Assembly (NCBI GenBank): GCA_031835245.1
Contig: JAVKOQ010000102.1
Location: forward strand, 1-64,000
Source of the DNA: Balamuthia mandrillaris
Lineage: Eukaryota; Discosea; Longamoebia; Balamuthiidae
DNA: 64,000 nt
Direction of reading: 5' to 3'
Shown: positions 1-11,826 of the stretch, one piece after another
Layout of the letters: every line of letters starts with the position of its first letter
Position numbering within the stretch: the first letter of the stretch is position 1
Program-made: the position numbers and the translations under genes
The notes under the pieces: generated by a model
Databases searched by the model: none
Seen by the model: only the letters and a program-made list of their open reading frames with translations
Told to the model about the DNA's origin: nothing

Positions 1-286
1 TTTTTTTTGTTTCCATCCTGATTAGTCTACTATGAACATGCAAAGTATGGCCATAACTGACATACTTCGAAGGTGGTCAGCTTCTTGTGTTCCAGGATCA
101 AAGTGTCGAACCCGCATCACTATGGCATCATGTCGTTAGACGGATCGAGGGAGTTGGTGCGTTTATGCTCTTTCTCCCCTCTCACCAGCAGTTGGGCTAA
201 CAAACACTCATTTCGAACGATGGCAAACCTTCCTAGAGCAACTCTGAAGTTCTCTCAGATTTAGGATTAGGGGTCAAGTTTCCAAC

Positions 287-1510
287 TTGCAAGTTGCAGC
301 TTATCCAAAAGAATTTTCCACTGGGCACCGATCCTGTTGCTGGTTTGTTCCTCCTCTCAAAGTTGCCTCTTCTCGTGTGTTTTGTTATGGAGGGGAGGGA
401 GCTAGAGATCACAGTTCTTTATCTCCAGCTCACCCTTTAAATGTACCTCCGAACACAGACAAGAAACTTGTGGTCAGCCTGCTCAACGACCTCATCGCCA
501 ACGCAGTGGATATTGTTCGCCAGAGAAAGGAGCAGCGGGTACAGAGTATTTGTCAACAAATAGTTCTTTCGATTGTAGAACACGTGTGCTTTGAATGTGA
601 AAGAGCCAACACTATCCCTCCTCGCGTTGCCCTTCTCAGTGGCGAAGCAAGAAAGCAATTCTATGAACGCCTTGCTTATCATGAGAAACAAGAGTTTGCC
701 CTTTGCCCAATGTAAGTCTCCTCTCTTCTCTCTCTTTCTCTCTCTTGGCTTCATTGGCTAGATGGAAGCTTACAATTAGCATCTGTGCAATCAGAAACGC
801 CTACAAACGAATAACAAGTAAAACAAAAGATGCAGCAATAACACCACTGCAGCTACCCCACTCCCTACAAAACAACCTCAACCGCTACATTGCGGGGGCT
901 CCCCTTCCACCATCCGCAACAGCTGGGCAAGCAGTTGGTGGTTTCCCAGACCGCAAATTCGGTTATATTCCACCCCAACAACCCTTGCCCATTCCTACCC
1001 TCCGCAAAGTGAAAGGGGCCACATTGCTCAACACCGCCGCTGGCGTCACTCAAAGCGACATTCAAAACCAGAAAAGGTTCCTGTTCTTGCCCCCCCTCCT
1101 CCCTTTCTCTGTTTGGCTACATGCAGCAACCGACTGACGATGTTGGTGATGCACCCACCGGCAGTGCTCTCCGCACAGCTAAGCCTGAACAAACACAAGC
1201 AGCAGCTCCAATACCAAGAAGAAGGCCAAGCTTCTCGTTAATACAGGCTGGCACAGAGGAGCTAATGTCCAAACTGAAAAGACGTAACGAGGTCATACGC
1301 TCTGCGGCCACAGGAGGAGCACCAGCACCACAACCATTGCCTCTTCCAACAGGAGGGAGCATGCCTGTGCCGGCTTCCTACCAGCTGCATCCTCTCCCGC
1401 CGATACAACAACAACCTTCGCCCCTCTTGATAGAGGAGTTAGAGGAGATAGGAGAAGAAGTAGAAGAGGAGGAAGAAGATGTTGAGGAAGAGGAAGGGGT
1501 AGAGGTGTAG
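287..1510 (+). CDS. Unrecognised protein, helical middle, proline-rich then acidic C-terminus (5' end unclear)
   Basis: I do not recognise the family. A readable exon runs to about 711 and contains a helical stretch (around LLNDLIANAVDIVRQRKEQR) followed by a Cys-bearing helix. A donor at 712 (GTAAGT) and an acceptor at 759-761 join it, in frame, to an exon rich in Pro, Gly and Gln that reaches about 1076. A further intron is needed to reach the last frame (about 1165-1510), which has a basic helix (ELMSKLKRRNEVIR), a proline-rich run and a Glu-rich tail ending EEEEGVEV. No ATG is visible in the first exon's frame, so the gene probably begins further left, perhaps outside the window. The last junction is uncertain: the acceptor at 1126 does not keep frame, while one at 1164 does. 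The basic helix plus acidic tail loosely recalls an actin-nucleating WH2/acidic tail, but the usual Trp is absent, so I do not claim it. Confidence 0.45.
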
Positions 1511-1670
1511 TTTGCACTGTTGTATTTGTGTTGTGGCTTGTGAAGTTTGTTGTTGTCTAGGAATATTGTGTTTCTTCTTTCTTTTCGGGTTAAGCACCAA
1601 AAAATACTCACAAAAAGATAGAGGAAAGCAAACGAGAAGAACTGAAAACAAAAGAGGAGGCAGGTAGCAA

Positions 1671-3552
1671 CTAGAACTCGCAGTGCCTGGGGTATCTGGG
1701 GAACGGAATGGCATCTCGGATGTTATCAACGCCGGTTGTATACAGCACAAGGCGTTCAAAGCCAACACCAAAACCTGAATGAGGGACCGTGCCGAACCTA
1801 CGGAGGTCCAGGTAGGGAGCGTAAGCCTGTTCATCAAGGCCTGGCGTCGACCTTATCCTAAAAACATCAAAGAAAAAAGGAGAAAGAAAATGGGAGCATG
1901 AGTAAGAGTGGGTGGTAATATGCTATAAATGCAGAACGTACTTTTCAAGCAACTTCTCAAGCCTTTCCTCCCTCTGACTGCCACCCATAAGCTCTCCTAC
2001 TTTGGGGACCAAGACATCCATGGCGGCAACGGTCTTACCGTCCTCGTTGAGACGCATGTAGAAGGCCTTGATGTCCTTAGGGTAGTCGGTAACGATGACA
2101 GGACCCTTGTAGATGTTTTCGGTGATGTAGCGCTCGTGCTCAGAGGACAAGTCAATGCCCCACTCAACAGGGTGCTCGAACTTGGCTCCTGATTTGATGA
2201 GCTGCTCCACAGCGGAGGTGTAGGTGATCCTCCTGAAAGGTGTGCTGACGACCTCCTCAAGCCTTTTCACGAGTCCGGGCTTCTGTTGCTTCTCAAAGTA
2301 CTGAAGATCATCCATGCAGTTGTCAAGGACATATTGAATGACAAACTTCAAGAAATCTTCCGCCAGATCCATGTTGTCATGAATGTCTCCGAAAGCAATC
2401 TCCGGCTCAATCATCCAAAACTCAGCCAAGTGGCGAGCAGTGTTGGAGTCCTCAGCCCTGAAAGTGGGCCCAAAGGTGTAAACGTTGCTGAGGGCACAGG
2501 CGTAGTGCTCGGCGTTGAGCTGTCCGCTGACAGTGAGGAAAGCAGGTTTAGAGAAAAAGTCGGCCGCGTAGTCAATGTCCCCTGTGTTGGTTGTTGGAAT
2601 GTCGCTGGTCTTTTTTGCTTTGGAGAGCAGTGTGGTCACTTGGAACATTTCTCCAGCGCCCTCGCAGTCAGAGGCCGTGATGAGAGGTGTATGCACATAC
2701 AAGAAACCTCTCTCTTGGAAAAACTTGTGCACGGCAAATGCCAACGCGTTACGAACTCTGGCCACTGAACCGATCTGCAACAGAATTCAGAATTGTGAGG
2801 TGGATAGGAAGAAGGGAATGGGATAAAGCAATGGTGCGGAAGAACGTACAAAGTTAGTCCTAGGACGAAGATGAGCAATGGTACGCAAAAACTCAAGGGA
2901 GTGCTCCTTTTTGGCCAGGGGATAGGCATCCGGGTGAGCGGTACCAACCAAAGCCACCTCGTAGACAAGCAGTTCCACCTTCTGACCCTTTCCTTTGCTC
3001 TGCACGAGACGGCCACGGGCGCAGATGGAGGAACCGGTGTAGCCGTTCTTGGACAGGTCGTCAAAGCCAGGGCGACTCTTGTCCACCACCAATTGAAGGC
3101 CTTGCAGAGTAGAACCGTCATTCAACTCCACAAAGGCAAACGCTCCCTTGCCCTGAACGCGCATGGTTCGGACCCAACCAGCCACTGTGATGACTTGACC
3201 AATGAGCTTCTCGCCCTTGTCCTTGCGGCCAAGGATTTCTTTGATGACCAAGCGACCAGCAAAGATGTGGCGGCCGCTGGGCTTTTCTAACTCAAGGCGA
3301 CTCTGAAGGTCCTTGGTCGCTGCGCGCAACTGGTTTTGGTTAAGCACAGTGGGACCCCAGGTGAGTGTCTACTCCGAAAACAAAAAGCAGCAACAGAAAG
3401 AGAGACACGAGAAGAGGAAAAGGGGAGTGCACGTGTCCACATACCCTTTTGATTTCCTCGAGAGCTTCCTCCAGGGTCTTGGGTTGTTCTTCCTCCTCGG
3501 AAGGGGAACCCTCCACTTCCTTGTTCTTCTCTTCCTTGAAGTGGTCCGACAT
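1671..3552 (-). CDS. NARS1: Cytosolic asparaginyl-tRNA synthetase
   Basis: Class IIb aminoacyl-tRNA synthetase that charges tRNA-Asn with asparagine in the cytosol. At least four exons are visible. Exon 1 (3445-3552) encodes a short acidic and lysine-rich N-terminal extension. Next comes the OB-fold anticodon-binding domain ([20 protein letters not shown], about 3120-3240). The catalytic core is at 1923-2780, with motif 2 [20 protein letters not shown]. The last exon holds motif 3, [16 protein letters not shown], followed by [13 protein letters not shown] and a TAG stop at 1671-1673. [11 protein letters not shown] fits AsnRS rather than AspRS. The ATG at 3552 is the first in frame and is followed by a clean phase-0 donor (GTATGT). 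It is divergent from the PIP kinase gene, with 434 bp between the two starts. No defect is visible. Confidence 0.95.
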
Positions 3553-3986
3553 TTTCTGTGGTGGTGGTGGTGGTGGGTGGTGGTGGTGGTGGTGGTTTGC
3601 TCGGGGCAGCAGTCACTCAGGGGTGGGTTGGGCAGTCGTAGGGACGAAAGTGAAGTGTTGCTTGCGTTGGCGAAACGAAAAAAAAAAAAGGGGGGGAGGG
3701 TAAGTGGTGGGTGGTGCTGGTTAAGGCGGCGGCCTGAATGACGTGCTTGAGGAGCGGTGAGTGGAGGGTGGCAGACCAGAAACACAAGCATGACATCACC
3801 AGCCGAGATAATAGCCCCCCCACAAATTTGTAACTCCCCTCTCACTTAGCGGCAGAAGAAGAAGAAAGACCGCCACTAGCCCCACCCACCCTCCCTCTCC
3901 AGCATCCCACCCGCAAAAACAACCCTCCTCCGCTTCTCCCTCCTCTCACCGCCATCATCAACAGTGGGCATCCCCCTTCAATAACA
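3553..3986. promoter_or_regulatory. Divergent intergenic region between NARS1 and PIP kinase
   Basis: No gene is supported here. The stretch holds a (TGG/CCA)n run at about 3556-3598 next to the NARS1 start, an 11-13 base A run near 3670 followed by a G run, and C/T-rich sequence before the plus-strand ATG at 3987. Both flanking genes start from this block, so it presumably holds both promoters. I see no convincing TATA box. Confidence 0.5.
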
Positions 3987-6900
3987 ATGCAACAAGCAGC
4001 CGGAGGAGGGAGCCGCCGAGGACCGCCTCCCTCCTTGCCACCGCCACAAGGGCGCTCTCAGTTACCATCAGTAATGCCTTCTCATGCTATTAGCGCTGCT
4101 GGGACCTCTGGGGGTGGTGGTGCACCTCCGAAGCCACTGCCACAACCACGACCACGACAGCAAATGCAAGCACATTTGCCCACAGCTGCTTCCACTGCTC
4201 CCTCCAACCAAACAGCAGCTGCGGCGGTGCGTAGCCCAGTGGAAGGCGGGGGAGGGCATTTGCTCGGGCGAGCTTATGGCTCTGCAAGAGCTCTGCGTCA
4301 CCCCACTAAGAGCACCGCCCTTGCTGCCGCCCCTACTCCAACCATTACCTCTGATACAGCCAGGAGTGGTGCTGCCGCTGTTCCCAAAAGTGCACCCCCA
4401 CGTCCTCCTAGGACACGTTCCCATGATACCATCTCACGCCATGTTGTTTCCCCTGAACTATCTCACCAGCAGGAGCACCACCTCCAACAGCAGCAGCATA
4501 GCCACAGCTACCGCCCTAGCCTTCATACGAATACAAATGCCAACAACAGCAACAACAACACCAACGTTAACCCTCCTACTACCACGAAAATAGTGGCAGC
4601 CGTATCTACGGATTCCTCTACTCCATTACCAACCAACCAAGGCGCTAGTACGGCCTCCGTCTTAACCACTGCTGCTACTACCACCCTCCCGAGCAGCTCT
4701 ACTGCCAATACCACCAGTACTGCTGAGACAGGTTCCACTCTGAAGAAGCTGTTTCTTCCCTGGTCTTCACTTAGGAATGATAGCAACAACAACCAGTTCT
4801 CAATATCATCTCCTTCCAACTTTAGGCGCATAGGCAAGGCCAATGATACCACCGTTCCATCCCCTGCCCCACCTCCATCCGCTAGCGCTGCGAACACTCT
4901 GTTGCCAACAACAGGTAGCAGCAGTTCTTCTTCTGCTCGCTCTCCCTCTTCTTCCTCCGTCTTGATAGCGTCATCTGTAGCACCAACTGTCTCTGCACCT
5001 AAACTTATCAGTTACACCCGCCGCCGTCGAAGGTTCGTTCATTATCTATCTTCTTGTGTTTTCCTTCCTGTTTCTGTGAGGTGTGAGTGTTCAAAAACCA
5101 ACAAATAAATGCAGCCGGAGCTTGGATGGTGGCGATGATCCCAGAAAACTAGGAGCAAGAGGAGGCACAGCAGCAAACAGAGGAGGAGAAACGGGCCGCA
5201 GCCATCGTACGGGTGTAACGACGTCCGGCACGATGCGGGCTACATCCACCGCCAGGAGCCCACCCGACAAGAGACCAATGGGTCCCGGTTCAACCCAGGA
5301 GGAATTTCCACCACGACCACCGCCTTCCCAACTGCTTGGGGCGACCACAAAAGTTAGATCAGGAACAACGATCGCGGCTGCTCGTTCATTACATAGGACC
5401 ACCGCCAACGTCAACCCTCCAACAACTACAGTACATCGTGCAGTAGAAAAAACAGCATCAATAAGTAAAGTGGAAGATAAAGTGGAGGTAGATGAGCTGA
5501 AGCGGTATGGTTGGGTTAGGGTTGTTCTAGCGGGAGACGATGAACGAGAGGAGGAGATCGATGTCGCGAAAGAGCTCTCATTAACCAATAGTTTGGAGGA
5601 GCGAGGAAAAGGAGAAGGCCAGAAGGTGACCTTATCTACTATCAAGGAAGGAAGAGCTACAACAAGCAGGCCTAATAGCGGCTCTAGCGGTACCAGTGAT
5701 GATGGCAACGGCAGTGGTGGCAGTGGAGATATTGCCAAGGACAGGAATGACATGGTGTCCGAGTCAGATGACAGAAGTGGATGGGTAAAACGTCTGATAC
5801 AGCAAGAGCAAGAGCGGCTACGGCGTCTGCCTTTCATCCCATCTGGCGCGGATAACGACTCTGTTGTTGGTGCAGGAAAGTCCCCCAAAGAAACGGATAG
5901 CTACGAAGAAGGAAAAGAAGAACAGAAAGAAGAAGAGAAAGAAGAACTGGAATTGGAGGAAACCAGCGATAAGCCCGCCCGCAAAAAGGAAGTTATGATG
6001 AGACACAGGATGAGGCAGGGTATACGTTACGCCATCGAACTATCTCTGCAGCGCCACCCTATCACCCGCTTTCCGGATATACATGGCGCTGCTGCCTACT
6101 ACGGTGCTTCAATCGCGGCTTTGGCCAAAGAAATGTCATCCTTCCTCGGCATGAACAAACAACCCAACTCCAAGCAACAACAACAACACGAACAACCCAC
6201 AGCACGCCCTCCCCTATTACCACAACGACCAAATGTTGCTGATCGCCGTTTCGTTGAGGAGGACTTTAAGGACAAAAACACGTTTACCTTGAAGAAGGAC
6301 GAAGACAAGTTTGTTTTTCGAGAGTATGCCCCTCTTGTTTTCCGAGAGCTTCGGCACAGAGCTGGCTTTAGCGAGGACGATTATGTGGTTTGTATTTATA
6401 ACTTTCTCGCTCTCCATTAAGTTGCTGATGCACACAAAGCGTTCTGTTTGTAAAGAAGGATTTTCAGACTTGGCATTCTCGGGCAAAAGTGGCAATTTTT
6501 TGTACATAACAAAGGACAACCAATTTGGTATGCTATCAATAATCAGAGTGTTTGTATGTTACCAAGTATGACTTACCTTTTGGGTATTCTCCTTTACTGC
6601 TAGTTCTTAAAACTATGCCGCCTGCTGAAACTAAATTTCTAAGACGGATACTCACTCATTACTATGAGGTAAGCTATCATCTTCAACCTGTTAAGTTTGT
6701 TTGGGTTGCGTTGTTCGCTGGTAACTGATTCTCTTGGAAAAGCATCTATGTAAAGATGGGGAGTCTTTGTTAACGCGGTTTGTGGGAATGTATCGCATGA
6801 AAATGTCAGCTGTAGACGAAGTTCGCTTTATAGTAATGCTAAACATTTTTGCAACTCCAAAGAAGATCCACGAGCGGTATGACTTGAAGGTAAGTGTAGT

Positions 6901-7610
6901 AAGTGTGGAAATAAGAGAGCTGTGATCAATCTTTGAAATTTACACTAGGGATCTACTGTGGGAAGGCAGACATTATTTTCATGTACGATGGATAAACCTA
7001 TAGACGCCCTCATGTTAAAAGATTTGGATCTGATAGGCCGCTTCCGGATGGCTCTTGGTACAGAGCGCAAAGCACGATTTGTATCACTCCTCCAAAGAGA
7101 TGCAGAGGTATCCCAGTCACCTATGGCATTCTGTATACATGCTCTGTTCTTGGATTAATTACTCTCTCCCTCTCCTATCTCCTCTCTCGCTCTCTCTCCT
7201 CTCTCTCCAGTTCTTGGCAAGCTTTGGCATTATAGACTACAGCTTGTTGCTGGGCGTCCACTTCTTGGATAGAGAAGAAAATGAACCAGTGATAACCCCA
7301 CTAAGGTAAAGTGCATCGTGCATTGCTAACTATTCAGCTCGTAGTAACTTTTTTGTTTTTTTGTATTCAAAACAGTGCCACTCAACTGAAAAGAGCAGAC
7401 GGGGGCATCTTTGCCAGCGACAACGACCGAATGCCAAAGAACGCCATTTATTACTGCGCCATAATTGACATACTGCAACCCTACAACACCAAAAAAGTGC
7501 TGGAGCACAACATGAAGGCCTTGGTTTACAACAAAGACGGTATTTCCGTCTGTTCTCCACAAAAGTATGTGGAACGGTTTCTTCGGTTCATAACCAACTA
7601 CATCGACTGA
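3987..7610 (+). CDS. Phosphatidylinositol phosphate kinase (PIP kinase)
   Basis: Lipid kinase that phosphorylates phosphatidylinositol phosphates to make PI(4,5)P2 or a related lipid at membranes. The long N-terminus (exons to about 6389) is low-complexity (Pro, Ser, Thr, Ala, Gln) and unique. The kinase core is spread over short exons. It contains SGKSGNFLYITKDNQF (ATP loop, about 6480-6530), LVLKTMPPAETKFLRRILTHYYE (about 6605-6667), GMYRMKMS, ERYDLKGSTVGRQ across an intron near 6890-6960, ASFGIIDYSLLLGVHFLDRE (about 7210-7280) and AIIDILQPYNTKK. The activation loop DGISVCSPQKYVERF lies just before the TGA at 7608-7610. IDYSLLLGVH and DILQPY are signature PIPK motifs. The introns end in C/T-rich tracts. 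I cannot settle type I (PI4P 5-kinase) against type II or III; the lack of FYVE and chaperonin domains speaks against type III (Fab1). Confidence 0.9.
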
Positions 7611-7718
7611 CGAATGGTTGCGGAAGGAGATTAAGGCGGCGCCCTATGTGTAACAAATACTGCTTTATTTGATCCTCCCTTTCGATACAATTTGGTGATT
7701 AGTGGGGCGGTGCTGCAC

Positions 7719-10563
7719 TTACTTGCTCGCCTTTCGTTTCAGAATGTCAATTTCAGACAAGAGCAACTGAACAGTTTGGTCAGTCTGTTGCTTGTTGACA
7801 AGCGCATGCCTGTGTTGTGCGTCCAACAGCTTTATCTCTTTGATTAATTGTTCGCTGGAACAGCCCTGAAAAAAAAGTTAGCAACCTCTGCTCATCAGCA
7901 GCAAGCCAGATGATGACAAGCCAGTAAATATATACCTTGTATTTTTTGTCAAGCTCATCCTCCTCTTTATCTTTGGACTTTTTCTGAACGAGGGACCTGT
8001 TGCTGATTGCCGCCTCAGAGCCACCGGCACCCTGGCCCCATGTTTTTCTTCTATCTGCCTTGGAGGTATTCTTCTGTTCGGTCCTTCTTGCCGGTACTGG
8101 GGAGCGTTGAGAGCCCGATTCCTGTTTCACAGCTGCAGGAATGGAGAGAATTTTTTTCATTTGGTCGAGAGAAAAGCAGCTTTGCTCCAAGCCCTTGATT
8201 GCTCTTTGTGCCTCATCAAGCTCTATCTTCATTTCTGCCATCTTCCTTGCATTAACATTCGTCCTGCGGATGGTAGCTTTGAGTTCCCTCTCTGTTTCAT
8301 CTATTCTTTCCTTTAGGGCCTCGAGGGCTGCTTTATCCCCCCAATCTGCAATCTTATCACCACCCAACCCCAGCGTCAAGTTCCTTTCCATCTCCAGTTC
8401 CTTCTTCAGTTGTTCGGCAAGTTTCTCCAATTCTGCCAACGACTGCTCGCCTGTTCCATCCTTCTTTGAGCTTGATTTTTCCTGCTGCCCTGCTCCCTCA
8501 GAGCCCGATGACCCTCCTCTCCGCTCTTTAGGCTTGTAAATGCCAAGCTCAGTGAGCATCTGCCGCAATACTTGTTTCGGTGAGGCAACGCTCTTCACGA
8601 AAGGGTGCTATTGTTTCAAGTTGCTCCCCAAGTAAGTAAGGTCATGAAAAAAAAAAAAAAAAAAGGATGCAAAAAAATGAGACAAACCTCAAGCAGCTCC
8701 GTGGAAGATGGTCGTTTAGCAGGATCCTTATCAAGACAATCCTCTATGAACTTGTTGAACTCCGGAGACCATTTGCTGGGCTCTTTCAGTCGCGGTGGCG
8801 GTCCACTCAATATCTTGGCCATTGCCTTTTCGCATTGGTTTGTGAGTATCGGAACGCTCATCAAAGAAATTAATAAGGCATTACCTTCATCAAACTTTCT
8901 TTCTGGTGTGGGGGTTCGCCTTCAGCCATTTCAATAGCAGTAACACCAAGTGACCATATATCTGCTTTTTCATTGTAGCTCTCTCCATCCAGAACTTCTG
9001 GACTCCTAACGTCACCTATCATCAGCAAAGAGCGAGCAAGCGAGAGGAGAGAGGAGAGAGGAGAGAGGAGAGAGGAGGGAGAGAGGAGAGAGGAGAGAGA
9101 GAGAGGAGAGAGGAGAGAGGAGAGGGAGAGAGCAGAGAGGAGAGAGGAGAGAGTGAGTAGAGGAGAGAGGAGAGAGCAGAGAGCAGAGAGCAGAGAGGCA
9201 GAGAGCAGAGAAAGCAGAGAGCAGAGAGTGTAGAGCAGAGAGCAGAGAGCAGAGAGCAGAGAGCAGAGAGCAGAGAGTGAGAGCAGAGAGGAGAAAGCAG
9301 AGAGCAGAGAGCAGAGAGCAGAGAGCAGAGAGCAGAGAGGAGAGAGGAGAGAGGAGAGAGGAGAGAGCAGAGAGCAGAGAGCAGAGAGCAGAGAGCAGAG
9401 AGCAGAGAGCAGAGAGCAGAGAGCAGAGAGCAGAGGGAATATTACATCCACAAAGGAGTTCCAACGGTTGTTTGGACGGTGGCATGATCTTTGACTTGAG
9501 CAGAAACACCAAAGTCGGCTGTTTCAAATAAAAGGAGTCAGGCACGATATTTAAACAAAAGAAACAAAGTCAAACAAAAGACAAACCAAGTTTCGTTCGG
9601 CCTTGCTCATTTAAAAGTATGTTGGCGGCTACAATGGTGAAGAGTCAGTAAAAACATACCTGGCTAAACAAAGTTATTATGGCATGAAATACCTTTAATG
9701 TCGCGATGAATGATGTGCTTTGAATGAAGATATACAAGCCCTCTGAGACTCTCTGCCAAAATAGCAGCTATTTGCTCCTCTTTGAGGACAGGAGGGCTCA
9801 TTTTACCCATCAAATCATTCACAGCACCTCCGCCGCAAAAGTCCATTAATATCTGTGAATGAACAGGAAGCGCATGTAAATGAAGGAAAGCACCTTTCAG
9901 AACAAAAAGGAGAAAGGAGAAGGAAAAAAAGAAGCATACCCAAAGGGTTTTGCCTTTAGGGCAACAGCCGTAGTATTGTACAATATGTTTGTGTTTGCAC
10001 TGTTTCAAAATTTCAATCTCCTTTTCTACAGACTCTGCGGCGGGTCCCAAGTTGCTCATGCTTTTGATAGCCATTACCAGCCCTGATGCCTTATGTTTGC
10101 CTTTATATACAGATCCGTACGCCCTATAGATACAAAGATGGTCTCGTCAAAACAAAAAAAAAGCAACAAGCGAGTAAAGAAGCCCTCACCACCCGTGGGA
10201 AAATGGACGAAAAATAAATCAATAAACAAAAGAAGGGAAAACGACGAACCCTTGGCCTAGTTTGTCTCCTAACTCGAACTGTTCGGAAGGGTCGCCGCCC
10301 TCTCCCCCCCATTTATAACTTGTGTCTACGTGCACTTTATGTACAGCGGGGCCTGTTGGGGCTGAGATCTGAAACGTGTTCTTGGTGGAAAGTCGCCAGG
10401 TTCCACGTTTGCCTTGGTGGTGTTTGGAGGGGGGAAGGGGATAATAGATTATTTGGTTGGGCTGGGAAACTGTCCATACCAGAAAGAAAACAAACGAACC
10501 AGGGTCTTGGTTGAGCCGCGCAGCATTCTCAAATTTTTGGGCCAAGCCTTTCACGCGTTCCAT
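7719..10563 (-). CDS. STE20-family protein kinase with N-terminal CRIB (Cdc42/Rac-binding) motif
   Basis: Ser/Thr kinase likely controlled by a Rho-family GTPase. The start [19 protein letters not shown] is at 10563. A CRIB motif, [20 protein letters not shown], lies at about 10320-10375 directly before the kinase domain. The kinase domain reads [19 protein letters not shown] (the VAIK lysine), the hinge [15 protein letters not shown] and catalytic [15 protein letters not shown]. It continues with ADFGVSAQV, the activation segment VGTPLWMSPEVL, then [25 protein letters not shown] and APE-like residues are all present, so it should be active. The C-terminal part (about 7720-8590) is a long Glu/Lys coiled coil ending [13 protein letters not shown]. 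Small exons, including one of about 42 bp for the NILLNEQGR segment, fit together in phase. One intron (about 9040-9434) is an expanded pyrimidine microsatellite. The catalytic domain looks MST/GCK-like while the CRIB is PAK-like, a mix known in amoebozoan STE20 kinases. Confidence 0.87.
9040..9434. repeat. GA-rich microsatellite/minisatellite (GAGAGCA and GAGAGGA units) inside a kinase intron
   Basis: About 395 bp of purine-only or near purine-only sequence on the plus strand, built of alternating GAGAGCA and GAGAGGA units. It lies in an intron of the minus-strand STE20 kinase, between the exons ending TVGTPLWM and beginning [11 protein letters not shown]. The sense strand is therefore CT-rich. 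Confidence 0.95.
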
Positions 10564-10698
10564 CCTCGCAACCAACTCTTATTCCTGGTCTGTTTGCTGG
10601 CGTTACACCTGTGTTGGAAAGGGCAGGAAGGCAGCTGGCCACTGCTACTTGCTGGCGTTACCGCTGCCTGCTAATTAATTGTGCTTTTTTTTCGGCCA
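10564..10698. other. Short intergenic gap
   Basis: Upstream region of the minus-strand STE20 kinase, ending in an eight-base T run just before the left end of the truncated Fanzor element. No gene seen. Confidence 0.5.
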
Positions 10699-11826
10699 AG
10701 ATCATAAGATCTAAGGACAACAATCCTGAATTGTCTTTTGGGCCAATGAGCATGTTTCCCGCCAAAACAACCCTTCCTTCTCCAACTTAAGTGGAACCAC
10801 GTCTGTGAAGGCAAGGTGGTGGGTTGGGGTGGTGGGGTGAATCGTCATTCCCCTTGACACTTTTCTGCTGCTCGTTTTCTTTCTCTTCTCTTCTCTTCTC
10901 TTCTCTTCTCTTCTCTTCTCTTCTCTTCTCTTCTCTTCTCTTCTCTTCTCTCTTCTCTTCTCTTCTCTTCTCTTCTCTTCTCTTCTCTTCTCTTCTCTTC
11001 TCTTCTCTTCTCTTCTCTTCTCTTCTCTTCTCTTCTCTTCTCTTCTCTTCTCTTTCTTTTCAAAAGTAAACACACACATCCACGAAGCTCCATGCACCAC
11101 CGTATTTCTGATAGCTACACTTCTACTGCACAAGGAGGAAACCAGCGGAAGGAGGCAGAGGTGGAAACCGAAGCAGGTCAGCCGCAGGCAGGGGCACTGC
11201 TCCGATTGAAAAGGTTGCGTTCTTTTTTCTCTGCTCTCACTAATAAATTCTTTGTTTTTTTAAAAGCATCACGAACCTTTGTGCGCCTCTTCCACAACGC
11301 TACTGGAAGCTGGCCTGAAATGCAAGCTGCCCACAGTGCGGAAAAAAGTTTACTTCCTCTCTCGGGTTGGCCATCCACTTCGGTCGGGTCCACAAGGAAG
11401 GGGGTCGGGCCACTACTTCTGCTACATCCACTGCTACTCGGAAAAGAAGAGCGGAAAACGCCCCAGCAGCACCCCAGTCAAGGGCACAGAAGCATGGAAG
11501 GCCACAGGCTGCACCCGCCCAGACCTTTTGGAACCAGTTTTCCGGCGAAATCGGGAGAATCTTGATACACCCCGAGGGACTCGTTCCGTCTCGCCCAGCT
11601 GTACAGCTCACCAAAAAAGGCAAGAACGGAGAAGATCCGCCTTTATCCGCGCTCGGAACAAAAGAAGACGCTGGCCAAGTGGTTCAGCGCTGCACGATGG
11701 ACCTACAACAAGGCCGTGGAGTTCCATCATCAGCTAACTTGCCCCAAGGCAAAACTGCGATGGGGCGGCACCGAGGCGTTTGCCAGAGAACTTGACGCGG
11801 ACCCAGAGTTCAAAGCTGAGGTCATT
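10699..11826 (+). mobile_element. Fanzor element, truncated second copy
   Basis: Same element family as the full copy at 40148. Similarity begins at AGATCATAAGATCT (10699-10712 against 40148-40161). It runs through the promoter-like block (TTTTGGGCCAATGAGCAT), a 5' exon-like block ending GATTGAAAAG before a GT donor, then the coding region. The zinc finger is readable as SCPQCGKKFTSSLGLAIHF..RVH. The Ala/Arg-rich linker and RPAVQLTKKGKNG follow, then KIRLYPRSEQKKTLAKWF and YNKAVEF. Compared with the full copy, the whole Lys/Glu-rich block and about 25 further bases near 11630 are absent, which shifts the frame. After YNKAVEFHHQ the sequence departs from the first copy (AFARELDADPEFKAE), so this is a diverged relative, not a recent duplicate. 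It stops near 11826, before any RuvC motif. Not functional. Confidence 0.82.
10879..11058. repeat. (TTCTC)n microsatellite inside the truncated Fanzor leader
   Basis: About 180 bp of TTCTC units with one TC slip near 10950. The matching place in the full Fanzor copy (about 40370-40408) has only a short, imperfect pyrimidine tract, so the array expanded in this copy after insertion. Confidence 0.95.

Noticed and set aside
1-286. Short open frame at 73-264
   Set aside because: No family match and ordinary chance length; may be part of the 5' region of the first gene, but nothing supports it.
5091-5888. 265-residue Ser-rich minus-strand frame opposite the PIP kinase N-terminus
   Set aside because: Antisense of a low-complexity exon; the plus-strand frame continues in phase into the kinase core.
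9012-9545. Long open frames through the GA/CT array at 9040-9434
   Set aside because: Leu/Ser and Arg/Glu repeats produced by a microsatellite inside a kinase intron; not coding.
10824-11133. Open frames of Ser/Leu/Phe or Arg/Glu at the TTCTC array
   Set aside because: Pure microsatellite translation.
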